IMG/VR virus record: IMGVR_UViG_3300027861_000018
Span: 1-64,000 of that record
Length of the DNA: 64,000 bases
DNA from: a virus
Reading direction: 5' to 3' (one strand)
In this document: positions 1-8,266 of the stretch, piece after piece
Position numbering within the stretch: the stretch's first letter is position 1
Layout of the letters: each line of letters begins with the position of its first letter
Position numbers and translations under genes: made by a program
The notes under the pieces: model-generated
Database searches by the model: none
Seen by the model: the letters and a program-made list of their open reading frames with translations, nothing else
Told to the model about the DNA's origin: nothing

Positions 1-158
1 TCCACGGAGCTGACTGCGTGGACATGGGATTCAGCTTCACCTCCTGGCTCCACATACACCAACATCACCGCACAGCCGTGAATCACGGAATCAGGAGGCA
101 TCCCGAGGATGGCGCGAGCCAGCTGCACTTCTGGCCTGATCGCATCGTCATCGCCCAT
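1..158 (-). CDS. Hypothetical protein, 5' part only (runs off the left edge)
   Basis: An open frame begins with ATG at 158 and stays open for 52 codons to the window edge. The ATG lies inside the last codons of the upstream gene (stop at 148), so the two would be translationally coupled, as elsewhere in this genome. The visible N-terminus begins MGDDDAIRPEVQLARAILG and later has alternating hydrophobic residues (CAVMLVYVEPGG) like a beta strand. I do not recognise a family. No strong Shine-Dalgarno is seen, so the start rests on the overlap and frame. Confidence 0.5.
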   Translation of the reverse strand, partial: MGDDDAIRPEVQLARAILGMPPDSVIHGCAVMLVYVEPGGEAESHVHAVSSV

Positions 159-1131
159 CGATGTGGGCCTGCTCTTCAGAGTCCAGGATGGCTGTGCTTG
201 CTTCCAAGGACATCGCCCAGTCGCCATCCGTTGCTGGCGGCGCATCGTCATCGTCACTGCCGCTGGCGGCGGTCAGGGCGTCATCCTCGGCTGGGTGATA
301 GACCAGGGTGAGGTGGCCTGTGGGCTCCCCCTCCACAGAGCTCACCGGGCAGCTGAAGTCCACCTCAACCTTGAGGTGAGTTGGGCAGAAAGCTGTGAGG
401 TCGTTGATGAGGGTTGTCAGCTCATCTTCATCATCGCCCATGTAAGCATCCATCGCGTCATTGCGTATCGTGGCCAGCACCATATCCCGAGGCTTGTCTG
501 CATGGTGCATGACCATCTGCGGCCAATCCAACCTGATGCTGGTGCCTTCTGCCACAAGCTCTCGTAAGCGAAGATGCATCGCGGTATACACCTGGAGCAT
601 CGAGTTGTAGCTGAACACCTGGCCTCTGTGGTGAAGCGCGGTATCTTCCACGCCTTGGACGCCATCCTTCACGATGTCCTGAAGGTTGACCTCTGAGATC
701 AACTGGAAGCCGTCAGCCAAGACCATGTGATACACGAGGTCGCCAGTTGGGATGCCCTCCATGTCGTCACGATGGCGGCCGATGCGCTGGAAGCCCAAGT
801 CAGCCATCGCGCTGTCGAGTGCGCCCAGGAGCATCGGCACGCCAAGCGTCGGCTCTCGCAACGTCTCAATCACCGGAGCTTCACCAGGGGCACTGGGTGC
901 TTGGGCCCTGATGACGAGGCCGCCAGGAGCGACCTGGAACTGGACGCCATCCTTGCGCGGCACATTGGGGTTGCCTGGCTCGGTCGGGATGATGGCGATG
1001 ATGTCTTGACCGCTGTACCGGCACTTTTTGCCGGTTGGCAAGGCCACGATGTTCATGACATCAACAAGGGTGTCTGACTCCTTCTTAGGGGCAGAGGCGA
1101 GTGTGGCAAGGGTGAGAGGGTCAAAGGTCAT
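148..1131 (-). CDS. Hypothetical protein with acidic C-terminus
   Basis: The protein has 327 residues from ATG 1131, which has GGAG about 9 bases upstream. An in-frame TTG at 1260 exists, but the extra N-terminus is Arg/Pro-rich and unlike the rest. The protein looks soluble and mixed alpha/beta. Its last 60 residues are acidic and low in complexity, with a run of Asp around residue 295. I recognise no catalytic motif. The 129-base gap before it holds two GC hairpins. Confidence 0.75.
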   Translation of the reverse strand: MTFDPLTLATLASAPKKESDTLVDVMNIVALPTGKKCRYSGQDIIAIIPTEPGNPNVPRKDGVQFQVAPGGLVIRAQAPSAPGEAPVIETLREPTLGVPMLLGALDSAMADLGFQRIGRHRDDMEGIPTGDLVYHMVLADGFQLISEVNLQDIVKDGVQGVEDTALHHRGQVFSYNSMLQVYTAMHLRLRELVAEGTSIRLDWPQMVMHHADKPRDMVLATIRNDAMDAYMGDDEDELTTLINDLTAFCPTHLKVEVDFSCPVSSVEGEPTGHLTLVYHPAEDDALTAASGSDDDDAPPATDGDWAMSLEASTAILDSEEQAHIDGR

Positions 1132-1165
1132 GGCGTGTTGCTCCAAGTGAAGAGTGCGTTCACCG

Positions 1166-1231
1166 CCCGCCTGCTGGCGGGTCGGCACGCTCTGCGTGTC
1201 GATAGGGGGTTGCCTGGGTCGTCGCCCAGGC
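1166..1231 (-). other. Two GC-rich inverted repeats in the leader of the 148..1131 gene
   Basis: Two perfect hairpins lie in the 129-base intergenic stretch: CCCGCC/GGCGGG at 1166..1181 with a 4-base loop, and GCCTGGG/CCCAGGC at 1212..1231 with a 6-base loop. Neither is followed by a T run on the transcribed strand, so a classical intrinsic terminator is unlikely. They may stabilise mRNA or act on translation; this is inference. Confidence 0.45.
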
Positions 1232-1260
1232 ACAGGCTTGCGATGCCTTCTGGCAGGCAA

Positions 1261-1722
1261 CTAGGCAGACCCGGCGCTAGGGGCGATGCAGGCATGAGTC
1301 GCTCTACAGACAGGATGGCCGCAAGGAGAAGGGCGTTGCACAACCCCCATCCAATGGGCGACAAGCACATTGAGGTTGTCATCAACAGGAATCTTGCCAA
1401 AGTGCAAGCACTTTGTCCAAGGACGCGGCAGTTTGAAGGGCAGAGACAAAGTTAGCTCGGACAAGGTGTTGCGCAAAAGCTGGCTGTCAGTGCCACTTGG
1501 GATGCCAATGGCATACAGCATCTCATCAGCTTCCTCGCACTCCAGGTGGTAGCGAACGGCGAGCAAGGGCGCCTTCAAGCGCAAAGGATTGCCGAGCATC
1601 CTGCCCGCATCCCGCATTGATTGCTCCCACCCCAAGACTTCATGCAGCGCAGCCGGGTGCTCATAGGTGCACAGGGTGTGCGTGCGAGCATCGATGGCAC
1701 GTTGAATGGCTTCAGGACTCAT
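1261..1722 (-). CDS. Hypothetical protein
   Basis: The protein has 153 residues. ATG 1722 is preferred because a GAGGAGG ribosome site sits 6 bases upstream; ATG 1728 would have no spacer. The N-terminus MSPEAIQRAIDARTHTLCTYE is probably helical, and the C-terminus has Cys and His (CGHPVCRATHAC, about residues 135-146) that might bind a metal. The start lies inside the end of the upstream gene (stop at 1712). No family is recognised. Confidence 0.7.
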   Translation of the reverse strand: MSPEAIQRAIDARTHTLCTYEHPAALHEVLGWEQSMRDAGRMLGNPLRLKAPLLAVRYHLECEEADEMLYAIGIPSGTDSQLLRNTLSELTLSLPFKLPRPWTKCLHFGKIPVDDNLNVLVAHWMGVVQRPSPCGHPVCRATHACIAPSAGSA

Positions 1723-2224
1723 CGTCATCCTCCTCAAGTGGGTCGCACTCAGAACATTGGCGATATATCAGGTCAGTGTCTATGCGGCCGTCGACGCCTA
1801 AAGCGCCTTTTGACTTAGCATATTCCAAGAATGCCTTGGGAGCAGTGTGCGCCCATCTAACAGCTTGCGCCTTGGCTTGGGCCATCCGTTGGTCGTAACT
1901 CGGCCCAGGGCCGTGGGCATATGTGACCTTGGTGGCGCTTGGGGTGACCTCCCACCCGCACGTGACGCTGTCCCCACTCCAGTTGGCATGGCAGCAATCC
2001 TGACATCCGACAGGGCTGGCGTGGTAATTGATGCCAATGCGCCAAACGCCCTTGGGTTCATATGCTGCTGCCGCGTATGCCTTGGCGACCTGGCGGTGGG
2101 GCTCTTGCGTGAACAACATTCCGCGCCTGGCAGCCACCGCGCCGGTCGGGATGAGGGTGCGCCTGATTCTCGCAGGGAGGTCTGATAACTCCTCCATCCA
2201 GTGTTCGATGCGCAAGATCACCAT
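1712..2224 (-). CDS. Hypothetical protein with Cys cluster
   Basis: The protein has 170 residues from ATG 2224, directly after the TGA of the upstream gene (TGA-ATG). It contains a Cys-rich stretch CQDCCHANWSGDSVTCGW near residues 73-90, a second CSEC near residue 157, and an acidic tail (PLEEDDDES). A zinc-binding fold is possible but I do not recognise the family. It is part of a run of coupled small genes. Confidence 0.7.
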   Translation of the reverse strand: MVILRIEHWMEELSDLPARIRRTLIPTGAVAARRGMLFTQEPHRQVAKAYAAAAYEPKGVWRIGINYHASPVGCQDCCHANWSGDSVTCGWEVTPSATKVTYAHGPGPSYDQRMAQAKAQAVRWAHTAPKAFLEYAKSKGALGVDGRIDTDLIYRQCSECDPLEEDDDES

Positions 2225-2686
2225 TCACTCTAACCACCTTGCGCGCAAGCGCTCCAAAGGGAGTAGTTCCCCTGTGGCCCTTTCAAGGTCAGCCAGTTTG
2301 GCCTGCCTGCGGCTTGCAACCACGAGGTCATCGAAGCGGCGGCGCAAGGATGCCTGCTCTCCAATGTGATGAGCATTCACGCAGGGGATCAATGCTTCAA
2401 AGCTGAGCCTGTCGTCAGGAGTCCACCAGTATGATCGAACTTTCCTCTTGGAGCGCAGGCACACATATGTCAGCATTTGGGTCCACGTATTCACGAGCAG
2501 CCAGCTTGCCGAGTTTGAGCGTTTGATGAGGCGCCGCCTACCAAGGTGGGTGGCGCCAAGTCGTGCATCTGATCCCAGCTTCTCTTGAAGGCAGACCACG
2601 ATTGGCTGACATTCGGGAGAGGGGGACCATGCCCACTCAGGCATCTCATTTTTCAAAAAGCTCATGGTCGGGGTGAATGATGGCAT
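2225..2686 (-). CDS. Hypothetical protein
   Basis: The protein has 153 residues. ATG 2686 overlaps the upstream stop as TGATG, which argues for coupled translation; no good Shine-Dalgarno is present. It is basic, with several Arg/Lys clusters (RRRLIKR, RSKRKVR) and a predicted helical C-terminus rich in Leu and Arg. Nucleic-acid binding is possible, but no known motif is visible. Confidence 0.65.
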   Translation of the reverse strand: MPSFTPTMSFLKNEMPEWAWSPSPECQPIVVCLQEKLGSDARLGATHLGRRRLIKRSNSASWLLVNTWTQMLTYVCLRSKRKVRSYWWTPDDRLSFEALIPCVNAHHIGEQASLRRRFDDLVVASRRQAKLADLERATGELLPLERLRARWLE

Positions 2687-3204
2687 CAGAAAGGAATCTG
2701 TGATGCCGGAGCCTCGGCTGTCGCAGCTCCACAGGCCGAGCAGAACAGCTCAGCTTGCTCTTGCAGATGCGTCCAGTGGTCGCCGTCCAGCGAATCACCC
2801 CACTGGCGCTTGACCAACCAGTCATGGTGCTCAACCAGAGTCGCCACAGGAACCCCCTCCAGCTTGCCTAGCAAGATGTGGGCAGCTGATCTGTACAGTT
2901 CCAGGTTACGGGCGCGACGGCGGCCGATGCGCTTGCTGACCGCACTGGCGCTCCATCCTCGACTTCTGCACCACGCCGCCAAGGTCGTGTCCTTCTTGCT
3001 GATATTGCAGTCATAGCAACAAGTGATAAGATTCACATGGTCGGACGTGCCACCCCTCTGGCGCGAACGCACGTGATCAACGGTCAAGAAGTTGTTCCCT
3101 GCCTTTCTGATCAACTCCTGGATTGACACCCGGCAGTAAATGCACCGCATGTCGTCGCGCACATATATGGCCCATCTGGTTGCGGGGCGCAGCCACTGCG
3201 GCAT
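2686..3204 (-). CDS. HNH endonuclease
   Basis: This 172-residue protein carries an HNH nuclease signature. CIYC near residue 23 is followed by TVDHV near residue 41, then a Gly/Ser loop with asparagine (DHVNLITCCYDCN). CxxC pairs flank the DHV core, as in treble-clef HNH enzymes of the McrA type. ATG 3204 is chosen because AGGAGG lies 6 bases upstream. Free-standing HNH genes in phages are usually homing or host-takeover nucleases. The C-terminus also ends with a CSAC pair. Target and role are unknown. Confidence 0.85.
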   Translation of the reverse strand: MPQWLRPATRWAIYVRDDMRCIYCRVSIQELIRKAGNNFLTVDHVRSRQRGGTSDHVNLITCCYDCNISKKDTTLAAWCRSRGWSASAVSKRIGRRRARNLELYRSAAHILLGKLEGVPVATLVEHHDWLVKRQWGDSLDGDHWTHLQEQAELFCSACGAATAEAPASQIPF

Positions 3205-3214
3205 CACACACCTC

Positions 3215-3580
3215 CTATCGCGGCAGCGATGTGCTGGTTGTCCAGTCATGGCGTTCAGCGCCTGTTACGTCAGACAAGCGGCGCTCATCTGCGTCACGGG
3301 TTATGCACATCACCAGAGGCTCCCCATATTGGGAGCCGTGCCTCAAGATATGGCGGCGCCCAATCGCTTGAGCAGAGTTGGCCAGCCAGGCGATGGAGCT
3401 GGCCGCCTCTGGCGCCATGTCCTCCTCTTCTGACAACGTCCAGAAGATGCCCCACTTGTCGCCACGGCTGACGATTGTAAGGCACTCTGGCACTGGCTCT
3501 GGGATGGGAGGGCTTGTAGTCGAGGCGCGTTGATTGATTGGGATGAAGACGCCAAAGTGTGTGATTGTTTCAGCACTCAT
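3215..3580 (-). CDS. Hypothetical protein
   Basis: The protein has 121 residues from ATG 3580, which overlaps the upstream stop as ATGA. It has a Pro/Thr/Ser-rich segment near residues 18-30 and a compact domain after it with WGIFWTLSEEED. No family is recognised. A GTG two codons upstream is possible but the ATGA overlap fits the local pattern better. Confidence 0.6.
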   Translation of the reverse strand: MSAETITHFGVFIPINQRASTTSPPIPEPVPECLTIVSRGDKWGIFWTLSEEEDMAPEAASSIAWLANSAQAIGRRHILRHGSQYGEPLVMCITRDADERRLSDVTGAERHDWTTSTSLPR

Positions 3581-4230
3581 GAGCACGCATCACACACATA
3601 CTTGTCGCCTGATGCCCGATAAGCAATGGCGCCAACCGTCGTCAGGTCGGCGTCGCACGTGGCGCAAAGCTCAGGGGAGGGGCCGAAGACGCCAGCGCCG
3701 GTGCCCTTGATGTTATCCGCCTTCCAGTCGCGCTTTGCAACGATGCCATCCCACACAGCCGCCAGCGTGAGCCCTGCTGTCGTTCCCAAGCTCAGCGCCA
3801 TCAGCTCCATTGCCCCGATGACGCCACCAAGGCTCGCCACCTCGGCCGCAGCGTGATCTTCATCTGCGCGTATGCCTTGAGCCGCCTTTAGCCGGGCGTG
3901 AGCCAAGCGCCCCAGCGACGATACGCCCAGGCGCAACGCGCTGGCCTCTAGTTGGGCAGGGGATGGCGTGAGCATGTTGACGCACAGCTTCGCTTCAGCC
4001 ACGCTTGAGCGACCGATCACGCTTGCGTCCAGCGACAGGATGGAAGCGTGGTGGATGGCGTAGATGAGGACATCGCCAACCGCATCCGCCTTGTCGGCCG
4101 AGGTCTTGGCAGATGCCAACTCGCCCAATTCCTCCACCATTCCCTGAAGCGTCTGGTCAGCTGTGGTGTCAGGGAAATTGTGTGCCGCCCATATGCGGTG
4201 TTCAGTTTGGACGCGCTTGAAAGAGATCAC
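3577..4230 (-). CDS. MazG-like NTP pyrophosphohydrolase with C-terminal zinc ribbon
   Basis: This 217-residue protein looks like an all-alpha NTP pyrophosphatase. The N-terminal part has EELGELASA near residue 33 and DAVGDVLIYAIH near residue 49, the two acidic motifs that bind Mg in MazG and dimeric dUTPases. The last 30 residues hold CATC and CDAC, likely a zinc ribbon. Start is GTG 4230 with AAGGAG 7 bases upstream. Such enzymes cleanse or reshape the nucleotide pool, or lower ppGpp, during infection. A second all-alpha domain of this type occurs at 27613..28566. Substrate cannot be told from sequence. Confidence 0.75.
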   Translation of the reverse strand: MISFKRVQTEHRIWAAHNFPDTTADQTLQGMVEELGELASAKTSADKADAVGDVLIYAIHHASILSLDASVIGRSSVAEAKLCVNMLTPSPAQLEASALRLGVSSLGRLAHARLKAAQGIRADEDHAAAEVASLGGVIGAMELMALSLGTTAGLTLAAVWDGIVAKRDWKADNIKGTGAGVFGPSPELCATCDADLTTVGAIAYRASGDKYVCDACS

Positions 4231-4248
4231 GGCTCACTCCTTGATGAC

Positions 4249-4563
4249 CTATGCTTCCCAGCCAGGGAGCCAAAGCGCCCCTTGCCCGGGTTTGAAGATA
4301 TGGGATTGCCCCGAACAGAGCAAAGTGGACTTTGTCGGCAGGTCCTTTATCCCTACGCGATCACTGCCCTGCCACACGAGCAACCACCCATTGGGCGGCA
4401 CAACGCACTCAGATGAGTCCTTGCCCTCAAGGAGGGGTCCGACCGGGTGTGCCTTTATCTCACAGCCCATCAGGTGAGCCATGACAGCGCAGTCTGTCTT
4501 TGGAACATCCTCTTCATCCGTGTACCAACATTCCAACGGCAGTATGATGACAGGCAGTGACAT
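4249..4563 (-). CDS. Hypothetical protein
   Basis: The protein has 104 residues from ATG 4563. The start follows directly after a copy of the CTGTAGRGTA-like intergenic motif (4564..4575), so the transcript may be leaderless or may use the AGGG inside the motif as a weak ribosome site. The sequence is globular with several Cys residues. No family is recognised. Confidence 0.65.
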   Translation of the reverse strand: MSLPVIILPLECWYTDEEDVPKTDCAVMAHLMGCEIKAHPVGPLLEGKDSSECVVPPNGWLLVWQGSDRVGIKDLPTKSTLLCSGQSHIFKPGQGALWLPGWEA

Positions 4564-4575
4564 ATTACCCTACAG
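4564..4575 (-). promoter_or_regulatory. CTGTAGRGTA-like intergenic motif, copy 1
   Basis: CTGTAGGGTAAT on the minus strand abuts the ATG of the 4249..4563 gene. It is one of ten similar sites near starts in the left 41 kb. I infer a phage promoter element or other expression signal. Confidence 0.45.
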
Positions 4576-4610
4576 ATGACGGGGCGCCGTGCGACCCTGG
4601 CTGAACCTAA

Positions 4611-4811
4611 CTAGCAGAAACGGACTGAATCGCCGTCGCCGGAATAGGTGATTGCTGCGCCCGCGTTGCTCATGGTGTCGCCGAGGCGCAGCACTGAGCG
4701 CCTTGACTTGTCTTGGGTCGTGACCTTGTTGCCCTGGATGCGGCCACCGGCAAGATGGGCGATGGCCCGGGCCGCAGCCCGCGCTTGGCGTCGATAGTCT
4801 CGAATGCTCAT
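4611..4811 (-). CDS. Small basic hypothetical protein
   Basis: The protein has 66 residues from ATG 4811, with GGAG about 9 bases upstream. The N-terminal third is an Arg/Ala-rich helix (YRRQARAAARAIAHLAGGR). No family is recognised. It has its own leader containing motif copy 2, so it may head a transcription unit. Confidence 0.6.
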   Translation of the reverse strand: MSIRDYRRQARAAARAIAHLAGGRIQGNKVTTQDKSRRSVLRLGDTMSNAGAAITYSGDGDSVRFC

Positions 4812-4859
4812 GGTGTGCTCCAGGGCTTGTCTGTCAGCTAGCTTAACTGTATCGGCCGC

Positions 4860-4871
4860 TCTAGTCTACAG
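4860..4871 (-). promoter_or_regulatory. CTGTAGRGTA-like intergenic motif, copy 2
   Basis: CTGTAGACTAGA on the minus strand lies 48 bases upstream of ATG 4811, in a 160-base intergenic region (4812..4971). The region just upstream is AT-rich (GGATAAAAGCAAAAAG). This copy is the most divergent after the CTGTAG core. Confidence 0.35.
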
Positions 4872-4971
4872 ACTTTTTGCTTTTATCCAAGGAAATTGGG
4901 AGCAGTGAGGGCTGTGATCACAAAAAATGCCCCGCCAAGGTGACCCTTGACAGGGTGGCGCCACTCCATGA

Positions 4972-5400
4972 CTAGCTTTTGAGCCCGCCCAAGGAGCCCG
5001 ACACAACGCCGGTCAAGAATGCCGCGCCCAATGCGCTCAGCACAATGCCCAACTTGGTAAACCAAGCCCGCACAGCCCGCCTGCCGCCAATCTCGTCACG
5101 CTCCATCGCTGTGAGGATGGCGTGACTGGTCCGGGCATCAGCCACGTCCAGTTGGCTGATCTTGCCATCAGCCAATTGGCTGATCTGGACCAAGGCAATG
5201 TGCAGCCCCTCTGGGCCGTGCTGCTGTACAGCCTGTGCCGCAACGTCCAATGCCAATGCCTGCCACGTATTGGTGGCTTCACCGGCCAACTCTCGCAACT
5301 CAGCTGCAGCTCTCTCGGCAGCAGGGTCCTCCATCTGGTGCAGAGCTGCCAGGAGCAGTGTCAATGCCGCAGGTGGCGGTGCGTCGTCAGGCATGCTCAT
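4972..5400 (-). CDS. Small tail-anchored membrane protein
   Basis: The protein has 142 residues, with ATG 5400 overlapping the upstream stop as ATGA. The first 110 residues are Ala-rich and helical. The last 28 contain one hydrophobic segment (LGIVLSALGAAFLTGVVSG), so it is a C-terminal anchor. Together with the next gene upstream it forms a pair of coupled membrane-protein genes. A holin or regulator of lysis is possible, but the amidase is 36 kb away, so this is weak inference. Confidence 0.65.
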   Translation of the reverse strand: MSMPDDAPPPAALTLLLAALHQMEDPAAERAAAELRELAGEATNTWQALALDVAAQAVQQHGPEGLHIALVQISQLADGKISQLDVADARTSHAILTAMERDEIGGRRAVRAWFTKLGIVLSALGAAFLTGVVSGSLGGLKS

Positions 5401-6158
5401 TCCTCCTCAAGAGTGTCTGATGGTTCGACCGTGACAGCCGGTATATCAGACACTACAGCTTCAGGCTCCGCTTCAGGACAAAGCGTGGTGGCGGCAGGGA
5501 TGGGGGCAGGGTCCCCAGGGTCTGCCCCGAGGTCTGCGAGGTGGAGCATCATCGCATAGCGCCAGGCGGTGGCGTGTTGGCCGATGAGCAACTGCTCGGC
5601 ATACACCAGACAGCCTTCATGATCATCAGCGGCGGTCGCTGTGTCCATGGCTCGTTGGAATGCGGCGATGCTCTCTTGATTGCGCGCCTCCAACCAGGCC
5701 ACCTGATTGGAGTAGACAGTCGCATCACGCAAGACCAGCTGCTTCATGCAGCCACCACCGAACGCGCTGGCGGCGATGGCAAACAGCGCGATGAGGGTGG
5801 TGGTCGTGGGCGCCTTGGCCTTTGGCTGAGGCGCTGGGGCAGGCTCGGCAGGTGGTGGCTGGGCGGGTTGGACGAGCTTTAACAGCTCTCGCATCTGGCT
5901 GTGACCGAAGACAGCCATGGCGCCAGCGGCCAAACCTTCCATCGCCACAGACCACTGGAAAGCGTCATCAATCACAAGGGTGCCGTCGAAAGCCGCCAAC
6001 GCTGCCTGGCTGCCCGTGGCGAGCAGAACCGCCACCATCGGTAGCGCGATGCGCAGCTTGGGCTTGTCCACTAGGTTGACGAAGTAGCCGACCACGCTGG
6101 TCAACGCCCAAGTGAGCAAGACCACGATTGGGTCAGTAACGTCAAGGGGAATGTCCAT
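5397..6158 (-). CDS. Multi-pass membrane protein with Pro-rich linker
   Basis: The protein has 253 residues from ATG 6158 with GGAGG close upstream. Hydrophobic segments are visible near residues 10-28, 36-56 and 75-85. They are followed by a Pro/Ala/Lys-rich linker (residues 97-116) and a further hydrophobic stretch (ALFAIAASAFGGGC) near residues 122-137. The C-terminal 110 residues are soluble and acidic. The Cys after the last hydrophobic stretch resembles a lipobox only loosely. A holin-like or envelope protein is possible; the function is unknown. Confidence 0.65.
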   Translation of the reverse strand: MDIPLDVTDPIVVLLTWALTSVVGYFVNLVDKPKLRIALPMVAVLLATGSQAALAAFDGTLVIDDAFQWSVAMEGLAAGAMAVFGHSQMRELLKLVQPAQPPPAEPAPAPQPKAKAPTTTTLIALFAIAASAFGGGCMKQLVLRDATVYSNQVAWLEARNQESIAAFQRAMDTATAADDHEGCLVYAEQLLIGQHATAWRYAMMLHLADLGADPGDPAPIPAATTLCPEAEPEAVVSDIPAVTVEPSDTLEEE

Positions 6159-6248
6159 GAGACCTCCGGTGTCTGCGCTGTTTGGTGCGCAGTCCGTCCA
6201 TCGAAATCATAGCCCCTCTCACATCCAAAGTCGAGGGCGCAACCTCAT

Positions 6249-6671
6249 TCAGGCGCTGCGCCCATACACTCTGTCCAGGAGGCGCTTGCGCTCTGCTGCC
6301 CTCACTGCGGGCACGAGGGTGTCAGCGGTGTCTCGCATCAGGGTCGCTACAATGCGGACAACGGCGGCTGAATCCCTTTCTCCGCCATCATCCTGCACGC
6401 GATCAATCCATGTGTCACGGATGTGACAGAGGGCGATGGTCCGCACGTCACTGGCGCCCATCATCCCCTGACGCACAATGCTCCCAAGTTGGGCATTGAT
6501 CCAGGCATAGCCAGGAGCGCCATGGATGTCTCCATCCGGCACAGCAGTTAATGCCGCTTCATTCTCCAGCTGACTAGCTGATATGCGCAGGAAGGTGCGC
6601 AGCTCTGCTACGTCAGCCTGAATCTGATTGGACAGCTTTGCCGCCAATGCGTCCACGTATCTCATGGTCAT
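6249..6671 (-). CDS. Hypothetical protein
   Basis: The protein has 140 residues and is predicted largely helical. ATG 6671 overlaps the upstream stop as ATGA; an upstream in-frame extension would overlap the neighbour and is rich in Arg/Pro. It contains WINAQLGSIVRQGM near the centre and charged helices at the C-terminus. No family is recognised. Confidence 0.65.
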   Translation of the reverse strand: MTMRYVDALAAKLSNQIQADVAELRTFLRISASQLENEAALTAVPDGDIHGAPGYAWINAQLGSIVRQGMMGASDVRTIALCHIRDTWIDRVQDDGGERDSAAVVRIVATLMRDTADTLVPAVRAAERKRLLDRVYGRSA

Positions 6672-6964
6672 TCTCTCCAGTAATAGTGCGGGGGAGTGAC
6701 GAGACGGTGCGCCAGGTCTGCGTGCCACTGTGGCCAATCTATGCACATCCACCTCTCGCCATCGATTCTGAATCCTGGGATGTGTGACCGTTCCTTCAGG
6801 TCACCGAGGGCACCAAGGAGCCACTGGGCATTTTCATTGCGAGCCGGTGTGCGCGCCATGAGATGCGGCTCAGCATAGACTTCAGCGACTGCGGACACCC
6901 TGGCGATGGCGATGTCAATTGCCTCCTGGAAGGTCGACAACTCATCGCGAAAGATGGTGTCCAT
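6668..6964 (-). CDS. Hypothetical protein, start uncertain
   Basis: The protein has 98 residues from ATG 6964, which has AAGAGGG 5 bases upstream. The frame stays open to a TTG at 7192, 3 bases after the previous stop, with AAGGG upstream. The extra part contains a plausible stretch (WAWKSGGKWHFRHAHRYPR), so a 174-residue version is possible. The protein body ends with many aromatic residues (CIDWPQWHADL, PPHYYWRE). The family is unknown. Confidence 0.55.
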   Translation of the reverse strand: MDTIFRDELSTFQEAIDIAIARVSAVAEVYAEPHLMARTPARNENAQWLLGALGDLKERSHIPGFRIDGERWMCIDWPQWHADLAHRLVTPPHYYWRE

Positions 6965-7195
6965 GATGCCCTCTTGGGCCTTCCAAATCTCCGACCACCG
7001 TGTCAAGCCAGCCGTGATCTCAGAGCGGCGGGGATATCTGTGGGCGTGTCTGAAGTGCCACTTGCCCCCCGACTTCCACGCCCAACACGCTCGCGCGGAC
7101 CTGATGCCTTGCGAAGCGCGGCGGTGCCGCGCCTGCCAATCACCTTCATTCCCCGCAGTGCGTCGATAAATGCGTGGCCAGACACGGGGCAAGGG

Positions 7196-7429
7196 TTATC
7201 CCTTGTCCGGGACGATGCCAAAAACGCCTTCAATGACGCCAATGTCATCTTCTGAAAGATGGCCCGACGTGTTCACGATTGCCGCCAACAGAAGTGCCGT
7301 GCGATGGGTGCACGCCCCGCTTGCGGCATATGAACCCTCCTTTGAATGGTTCAGCTCCAATTTGAACAAGACAAGCCCATCCCGCTTGGCGTCACGCCTT
7401 GCTTTGCCAGTCCACGCAGGCGCAGCCAT
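7196..7429 (-). CDS. Small hypothetical protein
   Basis: The protein has 77 residues from ATG 7429, overlapping the upstream stop as TGATG and preceded by GGGAGGTG. Basic N-terminus (WTGKARRDAKRDG), then a compact domain with alternating hydrophobic residues. No family is recognised. Confidence 0.65.
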   Translation of the reverse strand: MAAPAWTGKARRDAKRDGLVLFKLELNHSKEGSYAASGACTHRTALLLAAIVNTSGHLSEDDIGVIEGVFGIVPDKG

Positions 7430-8145
7430 CACAACACCTCCCTTGGCATTTCGACACGCCCTTGAGACGGGCTCTCAAGCCACCCGTGTTCCCAAGCAAA
7501 GGCATACAGGATCAGCGTCAGCGCCACATCGCCAATGCAATAGCTGCCTACCTCGGAATACCGGCCCTGTTGCCACGCCTTGATGACCTTGGCGCCATCA
7601 AAGCCAGCCATCTTCCCTGTCCAGGCGCCCAGCGTCGCCTTGGCGACAGCATCAAGACCAAATCCGGCATTGATCCACCCGTGAGCGCTGCGACCAATCC
7701 GTGGCGCCATGGACATCCAATCCTCAGGCACTCCTGTCTCCAGCACAGCAGGGTCCGTTCCTGTCTTCAACAGAGCCATGATTGCCATCAAGTCCACACA
7801 CTTCTTGGCCATGATGACCTCACCCAGCCTGGGGATGCCGTTGACCACCACCGGGTTGTCGAAGCCCGCGCCATTCCAGCTGATGATGCCTTCAGCGCGG
7901 CTGAACTGCTTGGCCATCCAATGCTCGGTGAGGATCACGCGAGGCAAGCGCGTGGTGTCACACAGTCCCAGCATGGGAGCGATGTCCCCAGTATTCCAGA
8001 ATGCGATGGTGCTGATGCCCACGCGCCCTTTCTTGACCGCATTCCAATTGAGCCGCCCATCGCCTTGTTTGGGGATGTCCCCGCCAAGCTCGATGTCATA
8101 GGCTGTTCGATTGGGGATATCATCTGGAAAGAATGGGTGTGTCAT
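7429..8145 (-). CDS. RNase H-fold 3'-5' exonuclease (DEDD/YprB-like)
   Basis: This 238-residue protein has the spaced acidic motifs of DnaQ-like and YprB-like exonucleases: YDIELGG near residue 15, WNGAGFDNPVV near residue 89, and YCIGDVALT near residue 201. These supply DxE, D and YxxxD metal ligands. ATG 8145 is preferred over earlier alternative starts because the earlier part would run through intergenic motif copy 3. The phage polymerase has a degenerate PHP domain, so a separate proofreading or repair exonuclease would make sense; that link is inference. Confidence 0.75.
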   Translation of the reverse strand: MTHPFFPDDIPNRTAYDIELGGDIPKQGDGRLNWNAVKKGRVGISTIAFWNTGDIAPMLGLCDTTRLPRVILTEHWMAKQFSRAEGIISWNGAGFDNPVVVNGIPRLGEVIMAKKCVDLMAIMALLKTGTDPAVLETGVPEDWMSMAPRIGRSAHGWINAGFGLDAVAKATLGAWTGKMAGFDGAKVIKAWQQGRYSEVGSYCIGDVALTLILYAFAWEHGWLESPSQGRVEMPREVL

Positions 8146-8176
8146 TTGACTACCTTGTAGCGATTGCGCAACACCT

Positions 8177-8188
8177 CTAACCCTACAG
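8177..8188 (-). promoter_or_regulatory. CTGTAGRGTA-like intergenic motif, copy 3
   Basis: CTGTAGGGTTAG on the minus strand lies 31 bases upstream of ATG 8145, within the 121-base gap between the exonuclease gene and the zinc-ribbon gene. Confidence 0.45.
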
Positions 8189-8266
8189 GCGTCCGCATTG
8201 AAAGCAAAAGCAGAGCATAGCATGGGCCGCAAACTTGCTAGGGTGGGGCTTGCACGTCTTCAGCCG

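Noticed and set aside
1298-1309. Further CTGTAG copy (CTGTAGAGCGAC)
   Set aside because: It lies inside the 3' part of a gene and departs from the motif after base 8, so it is not counted.
7003-7248. 81-codon minus-strand frame with ATG start
   Set aside because: It overlaps the preceding gene by 53 bases, has no Shine-Dalgarno and a Gly/Arg/Ser-rich composition; kept only as an ambiguity in the findings.
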